Positions 1 through 13,500 of a DNA stretch of 64,000 bases are shown in pieces. The DNA comes from Polytrichum commune. Taxonomy: Eukaryota > Streptophyta > Polytrichopsida > Polytrichales > Polytrichaceae. The stretch is taken from positions 7,440,001-7,504,000 of the forward strand of contig OX485803.1 of assembly GCA_950295325.1 (NCBI GenBank), given 5' to 3'. Position numbers and translations under genes: made by a program. Within the stretch, counting starts at the first letter, position 1; every line of letters begins with the position of its first letter. Below the pieces are notes generated by a model that was not told the DNA's origin, searched no databases, and saw nothing but the letters and a program-made list of their open reading frames with translations.

Positions 1-261
1 GAATCCTTGGCTGTTGGAGAGGTGCGATTCAGTTTTCGCAAGCAGCTCTCTGCATTGTTGCGGGACTACAAATTTCAACTCTTCGTGTCAGATGTGGAGA
101 TTGTGTTGCAAAAGCCTGTGGGTTCGACAAAGAAGAAATCCAGATCCAAACCACGCAGTCAGAAAAGCCCTACAGCTGAGCGCCGGAAATGGATTGTTAT
201 AGCAAATTTGGCCAAGTATTTGAAGTTATCGATCACTGATTTTGTTCTGAAAGTTGTTGAG
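1..261 (+). CDS. SABRE/KINKY POLLEN-type protein, one exon (partial)
   Basis: The frame is open from base 1 with no start codon, and ends at a good donor (GAG|GTATGT at 261/262), so this is an internal exon cut by the window edge. The peptide has a VEIVL stretch, a basic linker KKKSRSKPRSQK and WIVIANLAKYL. This arrangement resembles the N-terminal part of plant SABRE/KIP/APT1 proteins, which belong to the FMP27/BLTP2 family of very long bridge-like lipid-transfer proteins at membrane contact sites. The family normally has more than 2000 residues. No further SABRE exon is visible downstream before the aspartate kinase pieces about 650 bp away, so the gene is either broken here or very rearranged. 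The family call rests on memory of the N-terminal pattern and is moderately sure. Confidence 0.55.
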
Positions 262-908
262 GTATGTCTCAATTTTCTCCCCTCTACTCTTTTCCCTGAA
301 GCTCTGCAGTCACTCTCTTAGTCACATGACTTTCCAGATGACTACAATGTGACCACCTTCATTGCTTATTCATTTCTTTATTTTTGTGGTCTAATCTGAT
401 TGTGGTGAGTACCTGTTGCATATTTTCCTTGCAATGAACGATCGAACTTCAATTTTGTTTGACCAATCTATCTCTGAACTGACATGAATAGAGGGTTGCA
501 TAACCTTCAGGGTTTACGAATTTGAGTAGTTGTCCTGTATCTTTATGACAATCAGTTCTGTAGATACTTCATGTCTGAATTTTGTTCTGAGGAATTATCA
601 TACTCTGAAGGATTAGGATACCTATCAGTATGTAATCTTTAGCATTTCCTCTTGAGAGTTTCGCAGTGAACATGTCAGTGATATGGTGGTCCGTCACCTC
701 TCTTTCGCTTCTTATTCTGCTTCTTATTGCTCTCTTTTGTCTTCTCTTTTGCTTGTGAGGGATGCCGCCACATCCAAGAAGTGAAGAAGAAGGTGAGATT
801 AGGGCAATATGAAATTACCGTCAATATGAGGTAAGTCTCCGACCTTGCTGTTGCTGTTGTTGGTGTTTTGAGCATCTTGTTCTGATGATTGCAAATTAGA
901 TGTGCTGC
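262..908. other. Non-coding stretch between the SABRE exon and the aspartate kinase pieces
   Basis: No recognisable gene. A short open stretch ending at 831 is followed by a textbook donor (AGG|GTAAGT) and could be a small exon, for example part of a leader or transit peptide of the next gene. I cannot match it to any family. Confidence 0.4.
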
Positions 909-3373
909 AGGTGCGGTGCGATGCGGGGACCGCAGTTGTGAAGGAGAGAGTTGGCGATGGGGTGGAGGGCAAGAGTTTGAAGCAGGACTTCACTACGGTG
1001 ATGAAGTTCGGGGGATCCTCGGTGGCCTCAACTCACAGGATGAAGGAGGTTGCATCTTTCATCCTCAGTTTCCCCGAGGAGCGGCCGATCATCGTGTTGT
1101 CAGCCATGGGGAAGACCACAAACAATCTTCTCAAGGTGTTGCTTAAATTCGGGGTGTGGATGGGGGTTCGGGTTTTATGTGGTTTGGAATGTGGGAAGGA
1201 ATTGAGCAGAAAGATGGGGGTGAAGAAAACGGCGATTTCTTTGTGGTTTTGGAAGGCAGAGTTTTAGCAACTTGAATGTCGTAGGAAATAATGATAATAA
1301 TAATAATAATGGTGGAATTTGGTTGGCAGGCAGGAGAGAAGGCGGTTACCTGCGGTGTGAACGAGTCCAGCAACATCGAAGAGCTTGGACTTATCAGGGA
1401 TCTGCATATAACGTAAATGCTCATCCGGAGGGTTTATTTACGTATGTGGAAGCATTTCATTTGTTGCAGACATCATTTTGAAATGTCTCAAGTACTAGTT
1501 AAGTCACAGAAAGTTTGACTCTATTCGCGTGGCTCTCTGTTCTTGTGAAGCCTTTGTGTTGGAAATTGGCAGAGTAGTCACAGTTCGTGACTAAATAACC
1601 TGATTGTGTGTGAATTTGACTCTTTGGGATCGGAGGAATGTTGACGGGTTCCTCTCGGGTTTTGGTACTTGGCAGGACTGCACAGGAACTCAAAGTGGGC
1701 ATTTCTGAAATAAATGGTTTGTGCTCTGCACTCTGAGAATAAAAATCAGGGACTTATCTGTGGTTTGAAGAGTTGTTCTTGCAAGGCAGAGGAAGTTTCC
1801 ATCAATTACTCGTGTCGTCCGTTTTTATGTTTGGCATTGTTTAGGTTGCACATAATTCTTGACTGGGAATGATGCTCTGTTGGGCTATTTAGGTGTTGTG
1901 CTTATTTTGAAGATGATTCATTAAGGTACTTTGTGAACATTTTGTGAGCAGAGCTAGCTCAATACTGTGTGCAAAGCAACTCCAACATGACTCTGTAATT
2001 ATACTCCAACGTTGTTTTCCGGTCTGGTGCAGAGCTTCTAGAATTTCAGGTAGCGAAGAATTTCAGGAGGTCCCACTAATCTTCCATCACCATAGAGTTC
2101 CTAATGGGATGCTGCATGAACGAGCTCTTGTTGAGCAGGCAAGTTTCCACCTGAACACACTTGTGAAAAACCTACACTCCCTGTGTGATTTGAGTGTTTC
2201 TAAAATTCTAAAGCACTACCTAGCAGGCTGCACAAAGTGAATAATCGTATACTAGAAGGTAAACAACAATAGATGATACGAAAACACCTGAGTGGCAGGT
2301 GATAAGAGGTTTTAGGTCTCCATGAATTTCTCCCATGCAAAGACAATTTGTTTGTTGTGCTCACACATTCCTTAATGTGTTTTTATATCACTCTTTGCAT
2401 CTTTCTGAAGGTTCTTGTTTCAAGGGTGTTGTTTGACAAGTAGCTAAGTAATGAGGGAGCTGATGTTAACAGGAATTGGAAAAAATGAAGTCAGAGTTGG
2501 AAAGGATTGCTACAGTGGAGCTGCTGAAAAGCAAAGCGATTATCTCACTTATTAGCAATGTCCAGCAATCGTCGGCCGTTTTGGAGAAAGTATGACTAAC
2601 TTCAAACCCTGTTCACTTGGTTACATATAAATGCCGTATTGGTATGGTAGTGTGCTCAGAATTGGGAAAAATGAGGGGTTGGATTGGTATCTGGGAACTA
2701 AATGTAGGCCACACTAGGAGGACATGTGCGTGCATTTGATCAAATGATGCTCTTTATCAAATCGCTGATTTTGTAATGTGTTCTTCATTGTTGCAGGTTT
2801 TCAGGGTCTTTAAGAAGAACGAAATCAATGTCCAAATGATATCACAAGGAGACTCTAAGGTGTGGAAATATTTGATTCCAAGTTTTTGAACAACAAGCAT
2901 ATATATGACACCTTGATATTTCTTGCAGACCTAGAATGAGTACCTTTTTAGAGATGTGAATACTTGATGTGTGGATAGGTGCATGAAGAAGTGTGGTCAA
3001 TCAGTACTCTCCATATTCATTATGTAGTGCAACAAAGATGTTATGAAGTCTTCTACTCGTTTTTGTGGAAAGTTGTAAAGTTCATCTTAGATTTGTAGTC
3101 CAAGTTGCTTTATTTACAGTAATGGTCACGGGATAAATATGCACTGGCTTGTGAGTCAATAGTAATGAACAAAGTTTTTGCGGAACCATGTGGTCTTAAA
3201 TATGCTCGGACATGATATGGAGACAAGGTTTTGATTTATACTTCTGCATGAAACAGGTGAATATCTCCATGGTGGTGGATGATGAAGATGCTCCAAGGTG
3301 TGTGCAGGAATTGCACAAAGTATTCTGGCCTGAATCAGACAGGGCTATGTTGAAATCAACTATTGAAGTTTAG
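909..3373 (+). pseudogene. Monofunctional aspartate kinase, internally deleted
   Basis: Aspartate kinase phosphorylates aspartate, the first step of the plastid pathway to Lys, Thr, Met and Ile. Recognisable exons are 909-1135 (KFGGSSV nucleotide-binding motif, then VLSAMGKTTNNLL), 1330-1412 (AGEKAV...EELGLIRDLH), 2473-2589 (IISLISNVQQSSAVLEK, start of the last ACT domain), 2797-2859 (NVQMISQGDSK) and 3257-3373 (VNISMVVDD...stop TAG). All have fitting splice sites. A weak exon ending at 2138 (ALVEQ, with a GC donor) may precede the ACT exon. About 250 residues of the family are missing, namely the rest of the kinase core and the first ACT domain; only about 0.6 kb of unrelated sequence lies between 1412 and 2030. 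No transit peptide exon was found. I infer a deleted or misassembled gene rather than a working enzyme. Confidence 0.65.
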
Positions 3374-6300
3374 AAACAGTTTCCCGCACTAAAACGGTTG
3401 TAGTTTTTTTCCGAGCAAAGAAACATTCTTTTCAGGGATTGAGACTGTCCTGACTGTTCAACAACGGGCAGTGGGGACTGAGGAATTGAGAGAAGCTAGT
3501 CAGATACAGAGCAGACCTCACTTATTGACTGGTTTAGCTCAGGAATTCTGCTGAGACTTGTGCTTTTGTTAGAGATCATTAACTCGAGTCATTTTATCCT
3601 GAAATATTCATTCACGTACAAGTACAGTAGTGGTTAAAGGAGTTTCCAGTGATACAGGTATCCTGCTCCAATGTGAAGGAATTTTGTTACGACCTGTCCT
3701 AATATGATTTAGTTGAGTTCCAATTGGAAGATTAAAGATACTCACCTAAGTGTACTAGCAAGCAGATCACGTAATTACTTGCACTAGGTTCCTAATAATT
3801 TGGCATTCATGTCATTGTTTTCAAAATATGCAACATATCAGATTCCTATTCCCCAGCTGGGCAAATGACCTTTAGAGGTGCTTGTGTAACTGTCACAACA
3901 ATGAGTGGGGGTTGGCAGTCATGTCAAAATGTAGCAAATTCTTGATATACAATACGAAGACCTTCAAACCTTGAAGCCTGGGATATGTACTCCTTTCAAT
4001 TGGCCTTTTTGCTTCAACCGGTGGGAAGTCATGTATGCCATCCATTTTCTCACCAATTAGATATAACAGGTCTCGCAGATGCTGAACCATCCTACTTGCA
4101 TATTACTGCCTCTTCAAAATGATCCATGGAATTTTAAAGCATGGGCTGGTTATCCACCTAGGCATCCAAGATTTTGTGATGTGAAAATTAGATGTGGACC
4201 AAATTAAGATGGGAACTAAATGCTTATATGACATACACACTGATATGTGCAATTAGGTTGATCCTTGCTAATTCGTTGACACTCACATAGTTATGAATAT
4301 TCATTACCATTTAGTAACAAAACAAATGAATTTATGTGGTTGCTATATGGTGTGTAAACAAACTTTTAAGATTTTTTGATCTGGTTTTGGCCCAAGTTTA
4401 TTTGCATGGGTAAAGAGTCCACATATTCATGAATGTAGCCTAATTGCACATACCAGTTTAGTGAAAGTAAGCATACTTCCACATGTGGTGATGGTGCTAC
4501 ACTGTTCGTCTTAATTAGTGTCACTTACTTTGGAGTTACACCATGTTTTTACTTTTTTACTTGTGATGTAAGATTTCACCAAGTAAAGTTTATTATGTTC
4601 TATAACCCTAAACAACCTATTTGACCTAGTATGGTGGCAAATAATGATATATATACAAAATAGTAATAGCCTTGTGTAGTTCCAAATAGTATGTGCCACA
4701 AAATGTCATAAAGGATGTGGTGAGGCATCTTCATTGGCAATAACTATGTTACAAGGCCCTCGGAACTGCAATACCCATATGCACACTTCCAAACACAGCT
4801 TAATTGAGATTATTGCAGGCCATCTTATAAGGGCTTACATTATATCAATCATCCCTATGTTAGCTGTGGGCCAGATTTCAATGCCAAGAACAAAAATCAA
4901 ACCATTCCATATTGTTTGGTAGTTGTTTTGATGATTCTTTTGGTGTAAGCATCACTACCTATTTCCCAAACAAACTCTCTGCTTTGCCAACTTCCCTGCG
5001 GACTTCTTCTCCCACCAGCGGTGGGCCTTTGGCCCCTAGCGGCTCGTTAACCACTACAATCAACCACAACTACATTTAATTTAACCTTTCTTTTTCTTTT
5101 TCTTTTTTCCGTTCACACTTGTCTTGTGTGAAGCCTTGTGGTTGTCGTCGATGGTGGGGTCATCGGTCTTCTAAATCACAATCTATCATCGGTCTAGGTC
5201 TTGGGCTCAAAACCATAGGGGGTCAAGATTTTATCTTGGATGGATGAGAGACATGCTAGTATGCAATAATTCCCTCTCTCCTAACATTGCTAAGGTCCAC
5301 TTGCTACTTACTTGAGGCTTGAGAGTAATGTGGCTAAGGTTGGGAATAAACATATTCTGATTCTGAAAACGTGGGCTTCACTCTTAGTGCCATGTCAAGG
5401 TCCCCATGGAGCATGGCATTTCCTTTTATTTAAAATGGGTGAGGGAGCATGAAACTTAGTAATGTTATCATAAGTGGAGAGAAAAAAATTGTCCTAAGAG
5501 TGTGTCCAACAATTTTGGCTATGCCAACCGTACCCTGGCTATTTATACAACCAAGCGGGGTTGTCTATGCCTTATTTAGCCCAACATACATGCCGTTGAA
5601 TTGGTATATAATTCCAATATATGGTGTCCAATGGTTAGGTGAGGGTTGGTTTGTCATAAAATCTTCCAAATTCTTCAACTTGCCATGGTAATCACAATTA
5701 CTTACCGGTATGTGTGGTGTTGTCAAAGTCCACACACTAATTGGGGGAAATGTGATGGAGTTGGGCATGTTCTATGTTGGCTCCGGATCCACTTTTAATT
5801 GAGGTTGGGGTTGGTGGACATCATATCACACTAGTCCCGCCACTAAATTTCTAGCTTAGTGTTGCCCTAGATTGGGTCATGCTCTTCGGTGGTCCTATTG
5901 TGGACAATTTCAATTCCATTGACAATTTTGGTCATTGAATCAAATTGGGAATTGTCTGATCCAATAATCCTTTGCAAAGCATGAAGATTGGAGGACAAAG
6001 GGAATCTTTCTTTTCTCTTTTAGTATTCATATTGCCCTTTCCAATTATGTTAACCATGGCTAATATTTGTGAACCCATAGTCCAATCACATTGTAACATG
6101 TGTGTTTTGGTATTTTTTTTATAGCAGACCTTACCTAGTCACCGCATGTAACATCACTGTGAGTGGTGGAGAGGAAAAGCATGTCTTAAATTCCTCGTAC
6201 ATGGAGTGGTGGAAGCACAATTTGGATGCTTGGCACATTCTAAATATTGAACTGTTGATGCTGACATGACATTTACATTGTAATAGGACAGTCCTATACG

Positions 6301-7517
6301 TGCATTTTTTGTATTGCCCTCTTTGTTTATTAAGTCCCATCTCCAAATGACATCTCAATGGACTAAGCTCTAAACCCACTAAATCTCATTCCTGTACTCA
6401 CATTTTGTCACAAGAAGATTCTCTAAGTAATGTGGATCAGAGTATTTGCAAAATCTACACTAATTTCAAGCATACGCTTTCGTGTTCCTAATATCGACAG
6501 TATTTTCCAAGCCAAATAATTTCAAATCATCCCCTTCAAACGTGTTACCCTTCATAAAACTCAAAACTCCTAGAGTGAAATACAACTTTGTCAAGAATCA
6601 TGGCCACACCATGATTATGGCCAAACCATGATCATGGCCAAACCATGATTATGGTAGGTAATACTTAAGAACATACAACCCAAAGGACACATGATACAAC
6701 GAAACTGAAATCGGTCTATTTGCTTAACATCAGGAGATGCTATTCTAGATTCAACCCTGAACATCATAACAGGAAGGTCCTATGTGACCACTTATAGAAC
6801 AAGACAATCTTCACTTTGACCTCTTATAACTTTGAAATTGCCACTCCAATTCTGATGAAACTTGAAATGACAATTCAGATGAGACAATTTTCCATTTGAT
6901 CCAATGGCCAAAATTATCCATGGAGATGAAAGTGCCCAAAAGAGGGCCACATACCTTTGTGTGGTTGCTCTTGAAGTTGACGTGGTCTCCATCTAACCAT
7001 GCAATTGATTAAAAGTTCAGATCTGCTTGGAAAAACACAAGTGCAACTGCTTTCCAAAATGTAAACAAAAAAGTGTAGTCTCATTTATGGTTACATGGCT
7101 TTCTCTGCCTCATTGTCCATTGGCCGCATTACGACTTCTTTTGCAAAATAAAAAGGATAGATATGTTTGTAAGTCCACCAGGTATTCATTCCCTTCACTT
7201 TGTCCTCTTTTTGGGACAAGAAAAAGATCACCCTAACTAGGGTGTACCAAGACAAGAATTGAGCCTGGCATAAAATATCAATAACTGGTAGTTGGCATGC
7301 GTAGTGATCAAGCCAAGCAATTTTTCTGACATGTCTATTCTTGATTAAATTCAAGAAGGCACATTACCCCCATCCTCGATGACCTTGCCATCTACCCACC
7401 ACTATGAAACATGTCGCCCTGCCATTGGATGTGTATATATTAGGCATCCAATACCATCAAGTTTGAGAAATGGACCACACCATGTTTCACATTATAGTTA
7501 AAACCTCTGCAATGCGC
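3374..7517. other. Gene-free stretch, repeats
   Basis: About 4.1 kb without a supportable gene. It holds AT-rich sequence, a short tandem repeat at 6599-6655, and stretches near 6780-6960 that resemble 38700-38900. Short open frames here lack conserved features or paired splice sites. Confidence 0.6.
6599..6655. repeat. Short tandem repeat, about 19 bp x3
   Basis: Three near-copies of a unit reading CATGGCCAAACCATGAT with small changes; each contains the self-complementary halves CATGG and CCATG. Confidence 0.75.
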
Positions 7518-10500
7518 TTATGTACTGCTTGAGGCTGGCTTGAAGAAGGAAGTGATAGTAGGAGAATTAGTACTTTTCTTTTTTGGAGGTGTGGACTTTG
7601 CTTGCTTTCCTGGCGAAGGAGAAAAAGCTATGACTTTCTTGATGGGTTCAAAAAAGTCCATACTTGATTCGATGACTCGCTTTCGAGGAAATCCCAGCTT
7701 CTCAGTTGTGGACTCAAAATACTTGTCACCTTCAGAGATATTAGAGTCTTGAGACACATTTTGAACAGGGGAGACATGTGATAATAATTCAGAACTCTTG
7801 GCAACTGGGGATGATGATGATGATGAGCATGGGATTTGCAGAGATGACGTTTGAGCAGTTTTGAACAAGGAGAGTAAACTTCCTTTGGTGGGGGTAGCTA
7901 TTTGAGCAGCTTTCCAGTTAAAAATCATTGGTTCTGGTAAGAGCTGCATCAAATTCCGTGCATTCACAATCGGTTGATCTTCCCAGTCTGTGCCCCACAT
8001 AAAGTATATAGGTCCCTGTTCCAATAAATAAAAATGATATTAAACATGTGATTAGGAAGAGGTGATTAGCAAGTCCTAATCGAGGTCGTAGCTATTTTCC
8101 TCAGAATTTTTGAAGCTCATATGAATTTCTATTCATTCACAAAGTGAAGATTCGCTTTCTTATTGAATGATGATCATATAGGTTTCCCCAATTATGTTGA
8201 CCACTGAGCCTAGAATGGTTAACACATTTTGAGCACGTAGTCCCAACCTCTTTTGAACCAGTCCATTCTTAGATCCATACTTCACCACGGACCACTCAAA
8301 AATAGGTCTTTAATTAAGAAAAGTAACAGCATTAGGCTTGCTCACGTCCAGTTACATTACACAGGAGAGGATCTTGTCAAGCACACATACTTTACGTCGT
8401 TTGGCATAAGAGGTGACTGGACTGTAACCTGGGAACTGTTTTTGACTTCCCGCTTCCCAGCAGCTTCCATGGAATCCAGTTTCTACATAAAGAGTACCAT
8501 ACAGTGCTTCCTGCTTCGTGAAATTAATAAATAAATTTTCTTGAAATTTTCCACGTGGCAGTTTTTATTATTTATGAGACCCATTCACATCTTACGTGGG
8601 AACAATATTTTAGCATCCAAAAAGGTGCACCTGGAGGCACCTTACAGTACTTTATTTCCAAAGCAAACCCAACTTCACAAAGTACTCAATTCCAACCATT
8701 TACAATTAGACTACCCAAAAGGGGTATTTAACAATACCTGCAATGTTTCAGGTAATTTTGATTGGAGCCGTGTAACCCATGTCTGAAGTTCTAAGGGTGA
8801 GAGCAATCGCTTGCTTCCCTGCATAATTCCAAACTTTGGCCTTAGTTACAGCACACAATCCACAGTACTACAATTTCAGTTGAAGGTCAAACTTTGATAT
8901 CCTTTTGTAGAGTATTTTTCATAATATGTTGGCACAGGAGATGGAACTGACGAGTTGCACTACTGTCGTTCTAAATTCAAAAGTTTTCCTAACTGCAGTA
9001 CTACATGCCAGAATAATTATTAGTTTGAAGTGCGCATAAATAAACCATAGAGGTCACAAAAAAACACTAGCCATTGAGAGTCTGCTGGCGTTCAAAAGGT
9101 ATAGTAGATCAAAAAGAGTTTAATGCTGTCCTTGTGTGGCAAGAATCACCCTTTCACATTACTTATATTTCTGTTCTAAGGAACAAGTGGGTTGAAAAAG
9201 TTCAAAAATCACCTCTCGACGGTGCACTCGGATGTAATGAAAACTGGGTTGTGTAACAGCCCATGCGACTGGAAGAAGCATCTGCTTCTGATTCACATGT
9301 ACAATATCCACAAAGTCAGGTAGAAAACATTGGTCTGTAGTATGGCAGACATTGGAGACCATATGCAAAGCACGAAATGGCATACACATTTAATAGTACA
9401 TGTGGCAATGCACAACTTGTGTTTTTTTAGATACCACATAATTATCCCCCACATTTTATTCACCTTCAAAGTCCACTTAAATCAATGCCACTTAGCACCC
9501 AACAACATCCAAAGATACAGCAGGAATACAAGAGGAAGAGGGCCTCACCTGACCCTCAGGAAGGCCAGTCTGTTCACGGTCCTTTTGAAAGGTCTCATGC
9601 GCTAATTCATCCTGGACATCCACAAAAGCCATCTTCAGTTAGTCGAGTGAAAGAAAAGAAAGAAAGAAAGAAAGAAGGATGAGTCCGAGGTTGCCACTAG
9701 CGTGAATTCTGTAGAGCTTCATTTTTGAGTTGGTCTAAGTCTATATCTAATCTGAAACAGGTCTGAGGGGCCCCAACAACTACTACCTCCTTTCGAAGAT
9801 GAACACCTTGAACGGATGTGGACAAGCCAACCTGCACCTATCTCCCCCAAGGGCAAGCCCCTACGTTCCCACATGGTTGATTGAAAATATCCAATTCACA
9901 TGAATACCCCCACTATGGTAGAGTGTGCATTGCAAATCAAGTGCTTAGAAAGGTCACCCATCTGAGTACTATTCCAAGCCTTAGGCGGCTTAACCTTGGA
10001 GTTTCCATGGGATCTGGGTTAAGGCCTTGGGTTTAAGCCACCCCTACTCGAGTGAATCGACCATGCAGTTCTACTCAAATATGTAAACAAGACATGGAAT
10101 ACTCACGTCCATTTTGGACCACCTAGTTTCTTGCGGAGCCATGCGACATAGTACAAACTAGGGGAGCTCGAGAGTGTGTTACATGACCTTCATTTGAATA
10201 CATTTTTTGTGCCCACCAATGATAAGATACAAGACATGTTGAATTCCAAAAGAATTCTAGAAGATAATAAAGACCCGCTCAAATGAACACGGCATACTAT
10301 TCACCATCAACCCACATTGATTGTCTTAAATCCCATGGCTTAAAATGTGATGAGTGTGGCAACTAGAGAGGCTGTCACATGACACTTGATGCTGCATGAC
10401 AAGTCACAAAGACCACTCTAATTAACATGGCACACCAAATTTATTGTTTGATGTAATTAATAAAAGGTCATCTAGTAGGTTGGAGTTTTGCAAAGCCCTA

Positions 10501-13500
10501 AATTATCAGTGCTGCTCTCCTTTGTCTTGAAACCCTCCATAGAATTACGTGACTAGTATTTCGGAATTATTGGAAGTCATTTATTTGGCACTCTTCAAAA
10601 GTGATAAAAGGGGAGGACAGCATATTAGAAACAAGTCAAGAACTTCAGAATATCATGTCAGGAAAGATTGATAGGTATTGGAGCTTACAGCTGCAACAAA
10701 TGCCAGTTTGTTCTCTTTCAACCATTCACAAGTTGCCTGAAAATTCTCCGCAGAGAACCAATCTCTGCTCCGAAACTCAACTGCCTGCTTATTTTGGCAC
10801 ACGAGGTGCTTAAGCTCAGATTTTCCTGACATGATATTTTATTTCAACGAGCTGAAAAGATTGAACTTGAACTTTCTCAAGATATAGGACATATGAGCAG
10901 CACACACTTACAAAAATTTCCAACATCCGCAAGTGTTGAAAAAATCATTGAAGTACCACCTACAGCAATTCTCTCCGAACTCATCTTAAAGTCACAGTCC
11001 TTTACAAGAGACAACAATAAAGACAAATGCAAAGAATTGAACATACCATGTCAAAGCGCGGGTCCAAGTGGTGACGACACCACAAGACATGTGCTTGATT
11101 TTCTTGGCTGGGTTTAAAGGACAAATGAAACTGCATCCTCCCATTTTGAGTCAATATGCACTTCCGAAAATATGCATCAAGTTCAAAATCCTTCAAAGTT
11201 GCATATAATCCCATGGCTTAAAATGTGATTTGTTTGACAAATAGATCATCCTGGAGTCCACCACTGACAAAGCAATGGAGAATCCTAAACAACTTTCTAA
11301 TATACAAATTGTTGGCCGATGGGCAATTGATGAGAGTACCTGAAAGAGAACTGCCCCAAGGGAGCCGGCTGTATAAACTGGCTCCAAAACACTGTTGAAT
11401 GCCATCCATACTTCATCCCTGGTGCCCTCGAGTCTCATTAAATAAAATTAGAAATCCACCACAGTGTTACTTGTTTCATCAAGTTCACTGAGTTTGAACT
11501 GATTTGATTCTAGATTGCAATGTGTATTTGACTTCAAGATTAAATAGACTTTATGTTTTTTTTGGGTAAGGGATGCAATGGAGTTAGATGTTAATAGTCA
11601 CTCTTGTCTTGAAGTAGCCTGGGAGAATACTGAGTTCATAAAAGTGGCCAGAACATCATAAGATTCAACAAAGACGCCTTCCACTGTCCTCTAGAGCACT
11701 TTTGTATGACCAGCTGAATTATGGACTAAAACCTGAAGCAATAATAGGGTGATCCTGAAACTCAATGGGACTTTTTGTCAGGAGTTGGTCCCCTATGGTT
11801 TTCCATTGGTTGTTTTGCATAGAAAATCAAGAATTCCTTTCCACTATTCGTGGATGCTTGGAGGTAGTGCTTGAATTTGAATGGAGAACATTCCATATCG
11901 GTACATTGAGGCCAAACTCCTTTTAGCACCTCCTGTCATGCCAAAATGAGTTTGACCCTCAATGAACCAATATAGAATGTTCTTTGTTGAAGCCTCCACA
12001 CGACTACCTCGAAGCATGCACCAAAACTTACCAAACATGGAAGGTGTTGTATGCAAAACAATCAACTGCCGATAAAAGGTCATATTGTGTTAGAGGATAA
12101 CTCTACTATGTGCCTGATACAATAACGTATACATCGTCAATGATAACCTAATACCTTATTAGATGGAGGTGGAAAAAATAAGAGATACAGAATATGCAGG
12201 CAGCAGTCAAGGACAGTACTTACTGGATGCACTCAGAAAGACTGGAAAGCCTGACATGATCATCACCCCCAATTGATGACAACTTGCACCGGATGTCACC
12301 AGGAATTGCTGTAAATGGACAAGACTTGCTACAAGCAAAGAGCATTCGAATGGTTACGATTGGGGTTGTCAAAAGCATTTCCCATATTTGTGGTAATCTA
12401 CAAGCTTACAAGTCCAAAGGGAGGACTCATTGCAAGCCCTCCTGCAAAGGCTACTACTAAATAATCCTTCACAAAGGCTATGAATGAGGTCATCAGATTT
12501 CTGGATATCATCAGATTTATCTAGCTTCCGTTTGAAAATTACTAAGGACCTTCCATAAGTTAGATGTAATCTGACCTGCAAAAGAGACCAAAGGCTTTGA
12601 AATGAAAGACAAAGCCTGATGGCACGGCCTGCAACCAGCGTCGCACTGAAATTTTTGATGGAATTGCGTATGTTGATGTGTCCACCTCCACACCTAATTA
12701 CCAGGCATCATCGCCAAAACAAGTGATAATAAGAACAACTCGCATTACAATTGCCATTTTGACTGGCCGGCCATGAAAAAATAAAACCAATGCATCATCT
12801 ACTTGTGTGCCAATCTCATCCTAAGGTATGCGGGTGTTCGTTTGGTTCCTTTTCTTCATCGGACCCCTATATTTGATTGGTGTGTGGTTGGGTAAGGATC
12901 AAATAACAAACACCATAAACGAACACGTTTAAAAGAGACTGGACTACGACTTTTTTATCAACTAAGTCTACATTCAAACAGTGAACGCAATTGGGAGGAC
13001 CTATGTATTCACTAAAGGAATCAACAACATTCACTTCCGATAACCATAAATAAATCAGGGGAGTTCCAATTTTTAATCCGATTTGTGCTGATGATTCATC
13101 GTTGATTTACTAATGTAGCACAAGATTTGTTGTGCAAATCTAATGAGTAGAAGTTGGACAACATGAAAAACGAACCGAATAACACCCAACTACCTTATTT
13201 GAAGTTCTCACCGCTTTAATTCTCTATTAACCCCTTTGAAGCGGAGTGAATTTGGATTTACGTAGCCATAATTTTGTTTTCAGTCCTGAATACCCATAAT
13301 TGCTCCACATAAGAATCAAAATTCAACTTACAAGGGAAGTGAGATCCGTAATGTCGGAGTCGATCTTCAGCAGAGCGCACAGAGGCTGGGTAGAATCGCC
13401 CACATCGAAGAAGTGTGTGATCACTCCAACCTACAATTTACATGTGTAATTCACATCCTCTCAGAGTATCAGCTTCAATTGACTATGACTTAATTGGTCT

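Noticed and set aside
3893..4090. 65-codon minus frame with protein-like composition
   Set aside because: No ATG context, partner exon or recognised motif.
10910..10990. Possible extra DUF72 exon (minus)
   Set aside because: It would interrupt the conserved RFDM-AVEFRSRDWF junction, which joins perfectly in phase without it.
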